Shown in pieces: positions 16,823 to 25,795 of a DNA stretch of 64,000 nt. Origin of the DNA: Amycolatopsis decaplanina DSM 44594 (GTDB lineage: Bacteria; Actinomycetota; Actinomycetes; Mycobacteriales; Pseudonocardiaceae); contig NZ_AOHO01000026.1 in the NCBI RefSeq assembly GCF_000342005.1, forward strand, positions 62,001 to 126,000, written 5' to 3'. The notes under the pieces were generated by a model. It did not search any database and was not told where the DNA came from. It saw nothing but the letters and a program-made list of their open reading frames with translations. The translations under genes and the position numbers were made by a program. The stretch's first letter is position 1. Each line of letters begins with the position of its first letter.

Positions 16823-19550
16823 GCAGGCAGCCAAGGGGCCCACCCCCGTCGACGCAATCAAGCACGGCGACAAGCGCACCAACATTCCGACGGCCGACGC
16901 ACACGAATTCGTCGACCCGACTTTGGAAGAGGTTCGCAAGGTTCGCTACTCTCGGGACGAGACACTCGACCCGCAGCTGGTCTGGCGCGGCAAGTACCCG
17001 CCCATCGGCGACGCGGACTCGACCGACAACGATCTCGTCACCGATGCGCCGCCGATCTACATCCAGGAGAAAATCGACCCCCGGGTGTTGATCGAGAACC
17101 TCCGGCGCACCTCCGAGCATGAAGCGGAACAGCCGGAACTCGCGCTTTTCGAGTCCTTCGACGGCCTGGACGAAATGGACCAGATCGACTTCTATCGCCA
17201 CGATGCGAACTGGTCGAACCGGATGATCCTCGGTGATTCACTTCAGGTGATGTCCTCACTCGCCGAGCGGGAGCGGCTACGCGGCAAGGTTCAGATGATC
17301 TATCTTGACCCGCCATACGGCATCAAGTTCGGCTCCAACTGGCAGGCTTCGGCCAGGAGTCGAGACGTCAAGGACGGCAAGCTCGAGGACGCCGCCCGCG
17401 AGGCCGAACAAATTAAGGCGTTCCGGGATACGTGGGAAGATGGAATTCAATCCTACTTGTCTTACTTGCGTGACCGCCTGTTCGCGGCTCGCGACTTGTT
17501 AACCGAGTCAGGGTCCTGCTTCGTCCAGATTGGTGATGAAAACGTCCATCTCGTGAGAAGCCTGATGGATGAGGTGTTCGGCTCTGAGAACTTCATCAGC
17601 CAAATTGTCCTCAAGACAACTAGCGGCGCGGGGAGCCCTTCGGGTGGAACTCTTGCGCTTGCAGGTGTCAGCGATCATATAATTTGGTACGGGAAGGATC
17701 GTGAACAGCTGAAATATCGGCAGATCCTTACCGGCAAGTCTCGTGGTCAGGGTAGCGATCTATACAAGCGAGTTAGGCTCCCTGACGGGTCCTCGCGGGC
17801 CGCAACAAAAGACGAATTGAATGAGCCTTCTCTGCTTCCTGAAGGGGCTAGGTTATTTCGCCCAGACAATCTGACGTCTCAAAGCTCGGGGGCACCGCAG
17901 TTCTTTGACGTCAAGATCAACGACACAGTTTACCCAGTGGGCAAGAGCGGATGGAAAACTAGCCGAAGTGGCATGGATCGCCTAGTTGCTGCTGACAGAA
18001 TTTTTATTACCCGCAACGGCACCTTGCAGTATGTCCGCTTTCTGGACGACTTTCCAGCCATGCCAATCAACAATGTTTGGACCGATGTTGGAACAGGCTC
18101 TTTCACAGAAGAAAAGATCTACATAGTTCAAAGTAACACAAAAGTAATACAGCGTTGTATGTTGATGTGCACAGATCCTGGAGATCTCGTGCTCGACCCC
18201 ACGTGCGGAAGCGGTACGACAGCATTCGTAGCTGAGCAATGGGGCCGCCGGTGGATCACGATCGACACCTCCCGTGTCGCGCTGACCCTCGCGAGGCAGC
18301 GAATCATGGGGGCAAAGTATCCATGGTATCTGCTCGCAGACTCAGCTGAAGGGCACGCAAAAGCGCAGTCAATGACGGCGCAGACGCTGCCGCAGCAAGA
18401 GTTCACTGACGACATCCGACATGGCTTTGTGTACGAGAGAGTCCAGCACGTCACGCTGAAGTCGATTGCGAACAACCCCGACATCAAAGAAGGCATGAGT
18501 CGCTCGGAGATCGATGTCGCGATTAAGCGGCACGCCGACTTCGAACTGCTCTACGACAAACCCTACGAAAACAAAAAAAGGCTCCGAGTTTCCGGGCCGT
18601 TCACCGTCGAGTCGCTGAGCCCGCACCGTTCGCTTGCCTTCCCGGGCGGATCTGGCGACACGACCCATGAGTCGGGTGGCGAGACCGAGGCGGCCAAGGA
18701 CGCGGACGCACCGAACTTCGAACAGTCGATCCTCGACAACCTTGCCAAGGCCGGTATTCAGAATGGCACCCGTTCCGAGCGGATCACTTTCGCGTCTTTC
18801 GAGAGCTACGCCGGTGAGTACATTCAGGCGGTCGGTGAGCAAGCAGGTGACGAAGCGACACGGGTGGCCCTCGCGATCGGGCCACAGTACGGCACTGTGA
18901 GCCCGTCCTACGTCAAGAAGGCGGCTCGCGAGGCGATCAATGCGGAAGATGTCGACCTGCTGTGCATCTTGGGATTCGCGTTTGACGCTCAGGTCACCGG
19001 TCTGACCGACGACGACGGTGTGACCGTGGAAGCCTCTGATGAGGGATTCGCGAACGTGGCGGCCATCCGCAAACTGGGCCGGATCCCGACCCTGATGGTA
19101 CGGATGAACGCGGACCTGCTGATGGGCGAGGAGCTCAAAAAAACCGGTGCTGGCAACCTCTTCACGGTATTCGGCGAACCAGATATCGAGCTCGATGAGA
19201 CCGCGGACGGCCTCGTCGTGCATCTGAACGGCGTCGATGTCTACGATCCGACGACCGGCGAAGTGCGCAGCAAGGACACTGGGCAAATTGCCCTTTGGAT
19301 GATCGATACCGACTACAACGAGGAGTCCTTCTTCGTTCGTCACTGCTATTTCACGGGCGGCAACGACCCGTACAAGGGACTCAAAAGGGCGCTCAAGGCC
19401 GACATCGACGCTGACGCATGGGAGTCGCTATACTCCATAACCTCGCAGCCGTTCGCCAAGCCGGAAACCGGTAAGATCGCCGTCAAGGTCATCAACGACT
19501 ATGGCGACGAAGTCATGAAGGTTTTCGGAGTTGGCGATGGCGCCCGCTAA
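16812..19550 (+). CDS. mod: Site-specific adenine DNA methyltransferase (type III Mod-like)
   Basis: This 912-residue protein is the modification subunit. Catalytic motif IV, DPPY, is at residues 166-169 in MIYLDPPYGIKFG. SAM-binding motif I, DPTCGSGTT, is near residue 461. The order IV-TRD-I is that of beta-class N6-adenine methyltransferases. The region between these motifs is the target-recognition domain. Its DNA (about 17.4-18.2 kb) is strikingly AT-richer than the flanks and uses many A/T-ending codons. A C-terminal half of about 400 residues has no motif I recognise and may contact Res. The GTG start at 16812 overlaps res by 11 nt. No frameshift is seen. Confidence 0.92.
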   Translation: MARKQAAKGPTPVDAIKHGDKRTNIPTADAHEFVDPTLEEVRKVRYSRDETLDPQLVWRGKYPPIGDADSTDNDLVTDAPPIYIQEKIDPRVLIENLRRTSEHEAEQPELALFESFDGLDEMDQIDFYRHDANWSNRMILGDSLQVMSSLAERERLRGKVQMIYLDPPYGIKFGSNWQASARSRDVKDGKLEDAAREAEQIKAFRDTWEDGIQSYLSYLRDRLFAARDLLTESGSCFVQIGDENVHLVRSLMDEVFGSENFISQIVLKTTSGAGSPSGGTLALAGVSDHIIWYGKDREQLKYRQILTGKSRGQGSDLYKRVRLPDGSSRAATKDELNEPSLLPEGARLFRPDNLTSQSSGAPQFFDVKINDTVYPVGKSGWKTSRSGMDRLVAADRIFITRNGTLQYVRFLDDFPAMPINNVWTDVGTGSFTEEKIYIVQSNTKVIQRCMLMCTDPGDLVLDPTCGSGTTAFVAEQWGRRWITIDTSRVALTLARQRIMGAKYPWYLLADSAEGHAKAQSMTAQTLPQQEFTDDIRHGFVYERVQHVTLKSIANNPDIKEGMSRSEIDVAIKRHADFELLYDKPYENKKRLRVSGPFTVESLSPHRSLAFPGGSGDTTHESGGETEAAKDADAPNFEQSILDNLAKAGIQNGTRSERITFASFESYAGEYIQAVGEQAGDEATRVALAIGPQYGTVSPSYVKKAAREAINAEDVDLLCILGFAFDAQVTGLTDDDGVTVEASDEGFANVAAIRKLGRIPTLMVRMNADLLMGEELKKTGAGNLFTVFGEPDIELDETADGLVVHLNGVDVYDPTTGEVRSKDTGQIALWMIDTDYNEESFFVRHCYFTGGNDPYKGLKRALKADIDADAWESLYSITSQPFAKPETGKIAVKVINDYGDEVMKVFGVGDGAR

Positions 19551-20787
19551 CGGCCCGCTCGACGGCGGATTCGATGGCCTGATCCCGCAAACGGACGACG
19601 ACGTCCGTGGTGCCATGGTGGGTGGGTTGCTGAGTCTTGACGCCAACGTGCTGCTTAACTTCTACCGCTACAGCCCCAATGCCCAAAGCGCACTGCTGGA
19701 GGTACTTCGTGCAGTCGGCGACCGGGTCTGGGTGAGTCATCAGGCGGCTCGAGAGTTCTGGCGCAACCGATGTGCGGCGATCGATGACCGAAACAAGGCG
19801 ACCGAAGATGTCCGGAGGACACTCCAGGATAACGAGAAGAAAACCCTGCACGGGCTCGACGTCTGGGCCAAGCAGACGGCGGTTCCAGCCGAGATCAAAG
19901 ATCGTGTTCGAGGCAGATTGAAGGCGGGTTTCTCTGAAGCCCTTGAGTTGATCGATGCCGAGGCTGGCCAGGCCGGCAGGGTCACCTATGGCGCCGCGAC
20001 CGACTCGGTCGTCATCATGTTGCGCGAGTTACTCCAAGGTAAGGTCGGGCCTCGGCTGCCAAAGGACGAGCACCAGAATGCGGTGGTTGAGGCGCGACGC
20101 CGGGTCATAAGCCATATCCCGCCCGGATACAAGGATGCGGAGAAAGAAGGCGGGCCTGGGGAAGACGGCGCCTCGGGGGATTATCTAGTCTGGTATCAAT
20201 CGGTGCTCGAGGCCAAGCTGCGCGATCTGCCATTGGTCATCGTCACCGGCGATGAAAAAGAGGACTGGTGGTGGAGACATCGAAATATTCTAATGGGGCC
20301 GCGATCCGAGTTGATCGATGAGTTCTCGGGTTACAGCGAGCACGGGCTGTTTTTGATTCGACCGGTACAGCTCATCGAGCATGCCGCCGTGCTCGATGTC
20401 ACGGTCAGCGAGGAGGCTGCGTCCGACGTTGCTCGAGGCAGCATCGCGGCGGAAGAACCCAGGTGGTCGGCGGAAGCGGTCCGCGAACTGTTGCGACGCC
20501 TTGACGTCGAGGGTGCGGTCCAAGCCGAAGTCATCCGGTTTGCTGCCAGCCAGGGCGGACTTATCGACAGGGAGAAGGTTTACGAAATCGGGGATTTCCA
20601 TAAGGACCGAATGCTTCGCGGTTTCACCCGGCCAACCGCGCGAATTACCCGTGACCTGCAAAGCGAGGGGTTGCTAGATGAAGGGGTCGAACCGATGCTG
20701 ACGCCCGTCTATCAGGACGTTATCGCGATCAGATTCGAGATCCCGCTGGACGTAGTGGAGATACTAGCTGCTGACACCAACGGCTAG
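19537..20787 (+). CDS. PIN-like nuclease linked to the restriction-modification operon
   Basis: The 416-residue protein has a PIN-like domain (PIN_8/DUF4935 type). Acid residues sit in LSLDANVLLNFYR (Asp35), in SGDYLVWYQS (near 213) and in VTGDEKEDWWWR (near 242), the spacing expected of a PIN fold with a helical insert. The last 100 residues look like a winged-helix module. ATG 19537 is chosen because GGAG lies at 19527-19530. It overlaps the mod gene by 14 nt, so it is a third, translationally coupled gene of the restriction operon. PIN enzymes usually cut RNA. An abortive or RNA-directed backup to restriction is an inference. Confidence 0.82.
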   Translation: MAPANGPLDGGFDGLIPQTDDDVRGAMVGGLLSLDANVLLNFYRYSPNAQSALLEVLRAVGDRVWVSHQAAREFWRNRCAAIDDRNKATEDVRRTLQDNEKKTLHGLDVWAKQTAVPAEIKDRVRGRLKAGFSEALELIDAEAGQAGRVTYGAATDSVVIMLRELLQGKVGPRLPKDEHQNAVVEARRRVISHIPPGYKDAEKEGGPGEDGASGDYLVWYQSVLEAKLRDLPLVIVTGDEKEDWWWRHRNILMGPRSELIDEFSGYSEHGLFLIRPVQLIEHAAVLDVTVSEEAASDVARGSIAAEEPRWSAEAVRELLRRLDVEGAVQAEVIRFAASQGGLIDREKVYEIGDFHKDRMLRGFTRPTARITRDLQSEGLLDEGVEPMLTPVYQDVIAIRFEIPLDVVEILAADTNG

Positions 20788-21240
20788 CTGGCCCGGATGA
20801 CCAGCACGCGCGAATGAGGTCGAAGTGGCGCCAGCGCAATGGGCAGAGTTCGCCCTGGCTGGCGTCTATGACCATGGCCCGAGGTTCGGGGGTGTCTCGG
20901 CGTCCGAGCTGGGGTTGTGGTCGATCCAGCCCTAGCGGGTAGCGCGGTGGTAGACGCCATCGAGCAGATAGTGGATCTTGCATACCGTGGCGGGGGTGAC
21001 GGGTCTGCAGTGGTGCGTCGGTCCCGTATAAGCGGAACTGGTCGCGGCAGCGGAAGAGTTCGACGTAGTAATGAGCTAGCAGCTTTGGAGTGCTCGCGGA
21101 GAGCCGCGGGTGTTCCAGTAGCGGCTGCACGACGGGTGGCGGCCTCCGCGTCGTCGAGTGCGATGGCCCAGCGGGGTGACCATGTGCGCGGTGATGAGAG
21201 GATCGGTGCCGCCATTAAGCCACGCCCGGAGGGACGGCGT
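20788..21240 (-). pseudogene. Decayed tyrosine recombinase (phage-type integrase)
   Basis: Leftward translation recovers integrase sequence scattered over several frames. About 21075-21120 reads LLEHPRLSASTPK. Next, 20941-21000 reads VTPATVCKIHYLLDGVYHRA, the end of the core-binding domain. After an in-frame TAG at 20932-20934 it reads GWIDHNPSSDAETPPN. After another stop and a frame change it reads SQGELCPLRWRHFDL, the box around the first catalytic arginine of the family. The C-terminal catalytic half is missing and the remnant ends against the PIN-like gene. It lies 145 bp from tRNA-Arg, the usual place of an island integrase. It is not functional. Confidence 0.75.
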
Positions 21241-21385
21241 TGGGGAGGCGGTTGATGGAGCTGCGGGCACCCGCAGGAGGAGGCAATGTTGCCGCGACTT
21301 ACCGTCGCGCGGAGATCTCGACATAGTTCTTGGAACTAAACCGTCCAGCGCAACTGCCGGGACGGTGTTTGGCCCAAGTTAGAGG

Positions 21386-21458
21386 TGCCCCCGGCAGGAT
21401 TCGAACCTGCGACACCCGCTTTAGGAGAGCGGTGCTCTATCCCCTGAGCTACGAGGGC
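21386..21458 (-). tRNA. tRNA-Arg (anticodon CCT)
   Basis: A 73-nt cloverleaf reads leftward from G at 21458. The acceptor stem GCCCTCG pairs with CGGGGGC with one G-U, the discriminator is A at 21386, and the T-loop GGTTCGAATCC is intact. The anticodon loop has CTCCTAA, giving CCT. CCA is not encoded. Its 3' end faces the defence island and integrase remnant, the orientation expected of an integration site. Confidence 0.95.
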
Positions 21459-21828
21459 ATGTACTGCCAGGTGCAGCCTACCGTGTAGCTACCCGGAGGA
21501 GTCGAGAGGGCGCCGTCACACCCCGGACGGCCCAGTGGTCAGGTCGGTGAAAGCCCGAAATGCCCCGAACGGCGGTTGCGCCGCAAGCGCCACGAGGGCA
21601 CGTGGCCGAGGAGGGACACTGGCCGCCTAGTGACACTCGACCTGCGGATCAGCCCATGAGCGGCGACACTCAAGGCCGACAAAACAGGGGCTGAATCGAC
21701 GCCTAGATCGACACAGATGACCCGCGAGGGTCACTCGTACGTGTCTGGTTTCGAAACCCTGAACAACAGTAGGTAATCTTCGTTAACGGGACGCGAGACG
21801 CCGCTCCCCCGGCTGCCGGAGGGCTTCG
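21459..21828. other. 370-bp region without a gene
   Basis: The stretch between tRNA-Arg and the NarL-type regulator gene has no coding frame I can support and no recognisable repeat of the tRNA end. It should contain the promoters of the tRNA (leftward) and of the regulator (rightward). Confidence 0.4.
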
Positions 21829-22482
21829 TTGATCAAGCTCATGTTCGCCGACGACGAGGAACTGGTCCGTTCGGGCCTGCGTGCCATGATGTCGGGCGCT
21901 GCCGATATCGAGATCGTGGGCGAGGCGAGCGACGGGAGATCAGCGGTCGAGGTCGCCCGGCGGTACCACCCTGACGTCGCGCTGCTCGACATCAAGATGC
22001 GGGCGCCTGACGACGGCATTCGCGCGCTCAGGGCCATCCTCGCGTTGCCGGATCCGCCGACCGTGGCCATGTTGACCACGTTCGACATCGACGACTACGT
22101 CAGTCTCGCGCTCAGGCTCGGGGCCAACGGCTTCCTGCTGAAGGACATCGACCCGGCGGCGCTGCTGCGCGCGGTCCGTGACCTGGCCCGCGGCGGAGCG
22201 GTGCTGGATCCGGGGGTCGCGGCGCGCATGGTCCAGTCGCATCGGGACGAGCAGCGGGCCGCGCAGCCGGCGCGCAAGCTGCTCGCGTCGCTGTCCGAAC
22301 GAGAGCGTGAGGTCGTCGGGCTGATCGGGCAGGGGCTGTCCAACGCGGAGATCGGCGGGCGTCTTCACCTGTCCGAGGCCACGGTCAAGGGCTACGTCTC
22401 GGCCGTCCTGTCCAAGATCGGCGCGGCGAACCGGGTGCAGGCCGCGTTGCTGGCCTACCGCGGTGGCCTGCTCGACCAGTAA
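21829..22482 (+). CDS. NarL/LuxR-family response regulator
   Basis: The 217-residue protein has a receiver domain with the acid pair in FADDEE, the phospho-acceptor Asp54 in ALLDIKM, and a C-terminal LuxR-type helix-turn-helix at about 150-210 (LSEREREVVGLIGQGLSNAE, then LHLSEATVKGYVSAVLSKIG). The start is a TTG at 21829, chosen because GGAGGG lies 5 nt upstream. No sensor kinase gene is adjacent: the upstream side is non-coding DNA and then the tRNA. It is therefore an orphan here, although this family normally follows a kinase gene. The stop overlaps the next ATG (TAATG), so it is co-expressed with the TRIC-family protein. Confidence 0.92.
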   Translation: MIKLMFADDEELVRSGLRAMMSGAADIEIVGEASDGRSAVEVARRYHPDVALLDIKMRAPDDGIRALRAILALPDPPTVAMLTTFDIDDYVSLALRLGANGFLLKDIDPAALLRAVRDLARGGAVLDPGVAARMVQSHRDEQRAAQPARKLLASLSEREREVVGLIGQGLSNAEIGGRLHLSEATVKGYVSAVLSKIGAANRVQAALLAYRGGLLDQ

Positions 22483-23096
22483 TGATCCTCACCGCGCTCG
22501 AGTTCCTCGGCTTGATCGCGTTCGCGGCTTCGGGGGCGCTCGCGGCGGTGCGGTCCAGGTTGGACGTCTTCGGGGTGGTGGTCGTCGGGTTGACCACCGC
22601 GCTCGGCGGCGGGGTCATCCGTGACGTCCTGCTCGGGATCACACCGCCCACGACCCTGCGGACCTGGCCGTATCTCGCGGTCTGCGGCGGGACGGCGCTG
22701 GTCGTGTTCGTCTTCCATCCGCAGATCGCGAAGCTGCGACGCGCCGTGTTGTTGGCCGACGCGCTCGGGCTCGGGGTGTTCGCGACGGCGGGGACCACCA
22801 TCGCGTTGAACGCGGGAGCGACTCCCTACGCGGCGTGCCTGATCGGCATGACGACGGGTATCGGCGGTGGTGCGGTGCGTGATCTTCTGCTCCGGGAAAT
22901 CCCGCTCGTGCTGCGGAAGGAGATCTACGCGGTCGCGGCGCTCGCGGGGGCCGTGCTCGTGGTGATCGGTCACTCTCTGCGACTGCCGCCGGGGCCGGTG
23001 ACGGTGGTAGCAGCCGCCGTCGTGGTGGGGGTCCGGATGCTCGCTTTGTGGCGGAGATGGAACGCACCCGTTGCGAAAGGGCCCGAGACCGGCTGA
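22482..23096 (+). CDS. TRIC-family (UPF0126/YadS-like) cation channel protein
   Basis: The 204-residue protein is hydrophobic with about seven membrane segments. It shows the internal duplication of the UPF0126 family: each half carries a GGGxxRDxLL motif, at TTALGGGVIRDVLLGI and at TGIGGGAVRDLLLREIP. Bacterial members form homotrimeric cation channels of the TRIC superfamily. The physiological role in bacteria is poorly defined. It is translationally coupled to the upstream response-regulator gene by a one-base overlap. Confidence 0.9.
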   Translation: MILTALEFLGLIAFAASGALAAVRSRLDVFGVVVVGLTTALGGGVIRDVLLGITPPTTLRTWPYLAVCGGTALVVFVFHPQIAKLRRAVLLADALGLGVFATAGTTIALNAGATPYAACLIGMTTGIGGGAVRDLLLREIPLVLRKEIYAVAALAGAVLVVIGHSLRLPPGPVTVVAAAVVVGVRMLALWRRWNAPVAKGPETG

Positions 23097-23143
23097 AACG
23101 TCTTCTGGACTGCCGGATTTCCTTTGTTGGTTCTGTGTGTGTT

Positions 23144-23161
23144 CTTAGGCGAGTCTCAGCA
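23144..23161 (+). promoter_or_regulatory. MprA-box-like direct repeat upstream of mprA
   Basis: CTTAGGC-N4-CTCAGCA forms a direct repeat with an 11-nt period. Its first base lies 38 nt before the mprA ATG. The same arrangement occurs before the HtrA/PepD gene at 28347. MprA of mycobacteria is known to bind direct repeats and to autoregulate; binding here is inferred. Confidence 0.5.
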
Positions 23162-23181
23162 CTCTGCGTAAGACTGTGGTC

Positions 23182-23874
23182 ATGCGCATCCTCGTAGTGG
23201 ACGACGACAGGGCCGTCCGTGAATCACTCAGGCGATCCCTTGAGTTCAACGGCTACCAGGTGGAACTGGCCGGGGACGGCGCGCAGGCCCTGGAAGCGAT
23301 CATCGCCAACAGACCCGACGCGATGGTCCTCGACGTGATGATGCCGCGACTCGACGGCCTGGAGGTCGCCCGACGGCTGCGAAGCACCGGTGATGACCTG
23401 CCCATTCTCGTGCTGACGGCGCGGGACACCGTTTCGGACCGTGTTTCCGGCCTCGACGCCGGTGCCGACGATTACCTGCCGAAGCCCTTCGCGCTCGAAG
23501 AGCTTCTCGCTCGCCTTCGCGCGCTTCTGCGCCGGGCGATCCCGGATCCGCAGGCGGGACAGAACGCCGAGATCCTCTCGTTCGCGGACCTCACCTTGGA
23601 CCCGGGGACGCGCGAGGTGCGCCGGGCGGGGCGGGAGATCAGTCTCACGAGGACCGAATTCGCCCTTCTCGAACTGTTCCTCTCCTACCCGAAGCACGTT
23701 CTGACCCGCAGCCGGATCCTGGAGGAAGTATGGGGATACGACTTCCCGACGTCGGGCAACGCGCTGGAGGTCTACGTCGGCTACTTGCGCCGAAAGACCG
23801 AGGCTGGGAACGAACCGAGGCTGATCCACACGGTGCGGGGAGTGGGCTACGTACTGAGGGAAACCCCGCCGTGA
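23182..23874 (+). CDS. mprA: OmpR-family response regulator, MprA-like
   Basis: The 230-residue protein has a receiver domain (VVDDD at residues 5-9, phospho-acceptor Asp51 in VLDVMMPR, conserved lysine in YLPKPFAL) and an OmpR-type winged helix ending in [12 protein letters not shown]. In mycobacteria MprA-MprB answers envelope stress and controls the protease gene pepD. The same partner genes follow here (mprB, and an htrA/pepD gene 4.5 kb downstream). ATG 23182 was preferred to the GTG two codons upstream because the protein then begins MRILVVDDD. The gene overlaps mprB by 4 nt (GTGA). Confidence 0.92.
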   Translation: MRILVVDDDRAVRESLRRSLEFNGYQVELAGDGAQALEAIIANRPDAMVLDVMMPRLDGLEVARRLRSTGDDLPILVLTARDTVSDRVSGLDAGADDYLPKPFALEELLARLRALLRRAIPDPQAGQNAEILSFADLTLDPGTREVRRAGREISLTRTEFALLELFLSYPKHVLTRSRILEEVWGYDFPTSGNALEVYVGYLRRKTEAGNEPRLIHTVRGVGYVLRETPP

Positions 23875-25295
23875 CGGAGCCGGCCCCGGTCGTCGACGTG
23901 TCCGAAAAGGATCCGCGCGGTGACCGTTGGGGCACGCGGCGCTTCTCGCTCCGCGGCCGGGTGACGCTGCTCGCGGCCGCTTCGGTGGCGGGCGCGGTGG
24001 CGCTGGTGTCGCTCGGCGCGTACCTCGTCGTCCGTGACAACCTCTACCAGCAGGTGGACGACAACCTGCTGGCCCGCGCGCAGGCCGCGGTCGACTCGCC
24101 GCAGGTGCAGACCGAACTGCAGCAGGTTCCCGGCGCCTTCCTGGCCAGCGCGGACCTGCAGATCGGTCAGCTGACGGTCGGGGAGAAGGTCCGGCTGACC
24201 TATCCGCAGTCGGGGAGCCGCCCGCCGTACGGCGATGACGAGATCGCGGTCGCTTCGGGGGACAAGGCGTTCTCCCTGCGCACCGACCCGAAGACCGACA
24301 GCCGGGTCGTCGCCCTCCCGCAGGGGGCAGGTCAGGCGATGGTGCTCGCGCAGTCGCTCGGCCCGACCAAACGCACCCTGAACGAGCTCTCGGTGGTCCT
24401 GTTCCTGATCGGCGGCGCCGGGATCCTGGTCGCCGCGGCCGCGGGGACGGCCGTCGCGAGAGCGGGACTGAGGCCGGTCGACAGACTGACGTCGGCGGCG
24501 GAACGCGTCGCGACCACGGGTGACCTGCGGCCGATCCCGGTCAGCGGCGACGACGAACTCGCCCGCCTCACCCAGAGTTTCAACACGATGCTGGGCACGG
24601 TCGCCGAATCGCAGGAACGGCAACGGCAACTCGTCGCCGACGCCGGTCACGAACTCCGGACCCCGCTGACGTCGCTCCGCACGAACCTGGAACTGCTCCT
24701 GTCCGCGAGCAGACCGGGCGCGCGGACGCTGTCCGACGAGGACCGAAGCGACATCGAGGCCGACATCCGCGGCCAGCTCGACGAGCTGACCCAGCTGATC
24801 GGCGACCTCGTCGAACTTGCGCGCCAGGACGAGCCGCGGATCGAGCACGAGCGAGTCGAGATGGTCGACGTCGTCGAGCGCGCGCTGGACAGGGCGCGCC
24901 GCCGCGCGGGCGAGATCGAGTTCGACGTCTCGCTCCAGCCGTGGGTGCTGACCGGCGACACCAGCGCGCTGGAACGCGCGGTGCTGAACCTGCTGGACAA
25001 CGCGGTGAAGTTCTCGCCGGAGGGGTCGACGGTCGGGGTCCGGCTGTACCCGGTCGGCGACGGCACCGCGGTGCTCGAGGTCGAGGACTCCGGACCTGGC
25101 ATCGCCGACGAGGACCTGCCGAAGGTGTTCGACCGCTTCTACCGCTCGTCGGAGGCGCGGACGCTGCCCGGTTCGGGGCTCGGTCTCGCCATCGTCCAGC
25201 ACGCGGCGCAGCGGCACGGCGGTGACGTCTACGCGGGACGCGCTCCCGCCGGCGGTGCGCTGATGACCTTGCGGCTCCCGGGAGCCCCGGCCTGA
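23871..25295 (+). CDS. mprB: Sensor histidine kinase, MprB-like
   Basis: The 474-residue protein is a membrane sensor kinase. Membrane segments are at about 31-55 and 172-195, with an extracytoplasmic sensor loop of 115 residues between them. A HAMP domain follows, then the phospho-acceptor His260 in [14 protein letters not shown], then the ATPase motifs N box [13 protein letters not shown]1 DSGPGIA and G2 [12 protein letters not shown] 23871 overlaps the mprA stop. A longer in-frame extension inside mprA was rejected. It is the probable cognate kinase of MprA, sensing envelope damage. Its stop overlaps the next ATG by one base. Confidence 0.92.
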   Translation: MTEPAPVVDVSEKDPRGDRWGTRRFSLRGRVTLLAAASVAGAVALVSLGAYLVVRDNLYQQVDDNLLARAQAAVDSPQVQTELQQVPGAFLASADLQIGQLTVGEKVRLTYPQSGSRPPYGDDEIAVASGDKAFSLRTDPKTDSRVVALPQGAGQAMVLAQSLGPTKRTLNELSVVLFLIGGAGILVAAAAGTAVARAGLRPVDRLTSAAERVATTGDLRPIPVSGDDELARLTQSFNTMLGTVAESQERQRQLVADAGHELRTPLTSLRTNLELLLSASRPGARTLSDEDRSDIEADIRGQLDELTQLIGDLVELARQDEPRIEHERVEMVDVVERALDRARRRAGEIEFDVSLQPWVLTGDTSALERAVLNLLDNAVKFSPEGSTVGVRLYPVGDGTAVLEVEDSGPGIADEDLPKVFDRFYRSSEARTLPGSGLGLAIVQHAAQRHGGDVYAGRAPAGGALMTLRLPGAPA

Positions 25296-25795
25296 TGGGC
25301 GACTACGACAAGGGCCTCGAACTGCTCCGGCTTCTCGGCGGCGTCGAAGACCCCGCCGTGCTGGAGCTGTTCGACGCCGTCGACGCGACGGACTACGGCA
25401 GGGAAGCTGTCGCCTTCGTTTACGGCGGCGTCTACCAACGGCCAGGGCTTTCCCTGGCGCAGCGGCAACTGGTGACGGTCGCCGCGCTGGAGGCCTTGGG
25501 CTACGCGGAGGCGCAACTCAGGTTCCATGAGACCGCCGTGACGAACGTCGGCGGCGACCTGGATCAGGACGACGAAACGACCCGGCGGCTCAGGCGGATC
25601 GCGGTGGGCACGGCGAAGGGCGGTGTGGCGCCGGAGCTGGCCGACGTCCTTCGCGAGGCGCGGGACGCGGGGGAGCTCCGGGAGGCCGTCGAGGCGATCC
25701 TGCATCTCGCCGTCTACGTGGGTTTCCCCGCCGCGCTCAACGCGCTCGGCGTCGCCCGTACTCTGACGGGTGATGAGCACCGAGAACGCGACTGA
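25295..25795 (+). CDS. Carboxymuconolactone decarboxylase-like (AhpD fold) protein
   Basis: The 166-residue protein resembles gamma-carboxymuconolactone decarboxylases: GVYQRPGLSLAQRQLVTVAA, then LEALGYAEAQLRFHETAV with the family's helix containing a conserved histidine. It lacks the CxxC pair of AhpD peroxidase partners, so a thiol-redox role is unlikely. It starts at the ATG overlapping the mprB stop by one base, and its 3' end overlaps lspA by 23 nt. It is therefore part of the mprAB transcript. The substrate is unknown. Confidence 0.78.
   Translation: MGDYDKGLELLRLLGGVEDPAVLELFDAVDATDYGREAVAFVYGGVYQRPGLSLAQRQLVTVAALEALGYAEAQLRFHETAVTNVGGDLDQDDETTRRLRRIAVGTAKGGVAPELADVLREARDAGELREAVEAILHLAVYVGFPAALNALGVARTLTGDEHRERD

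Noticed and set aside
1..21386. A second copy of the tRNA-Arg 3' end as the other island boundary
   Set aside because: I found no repeat of its T-loop and 3' end within the window; the other boundary must lie to the left or be lost.
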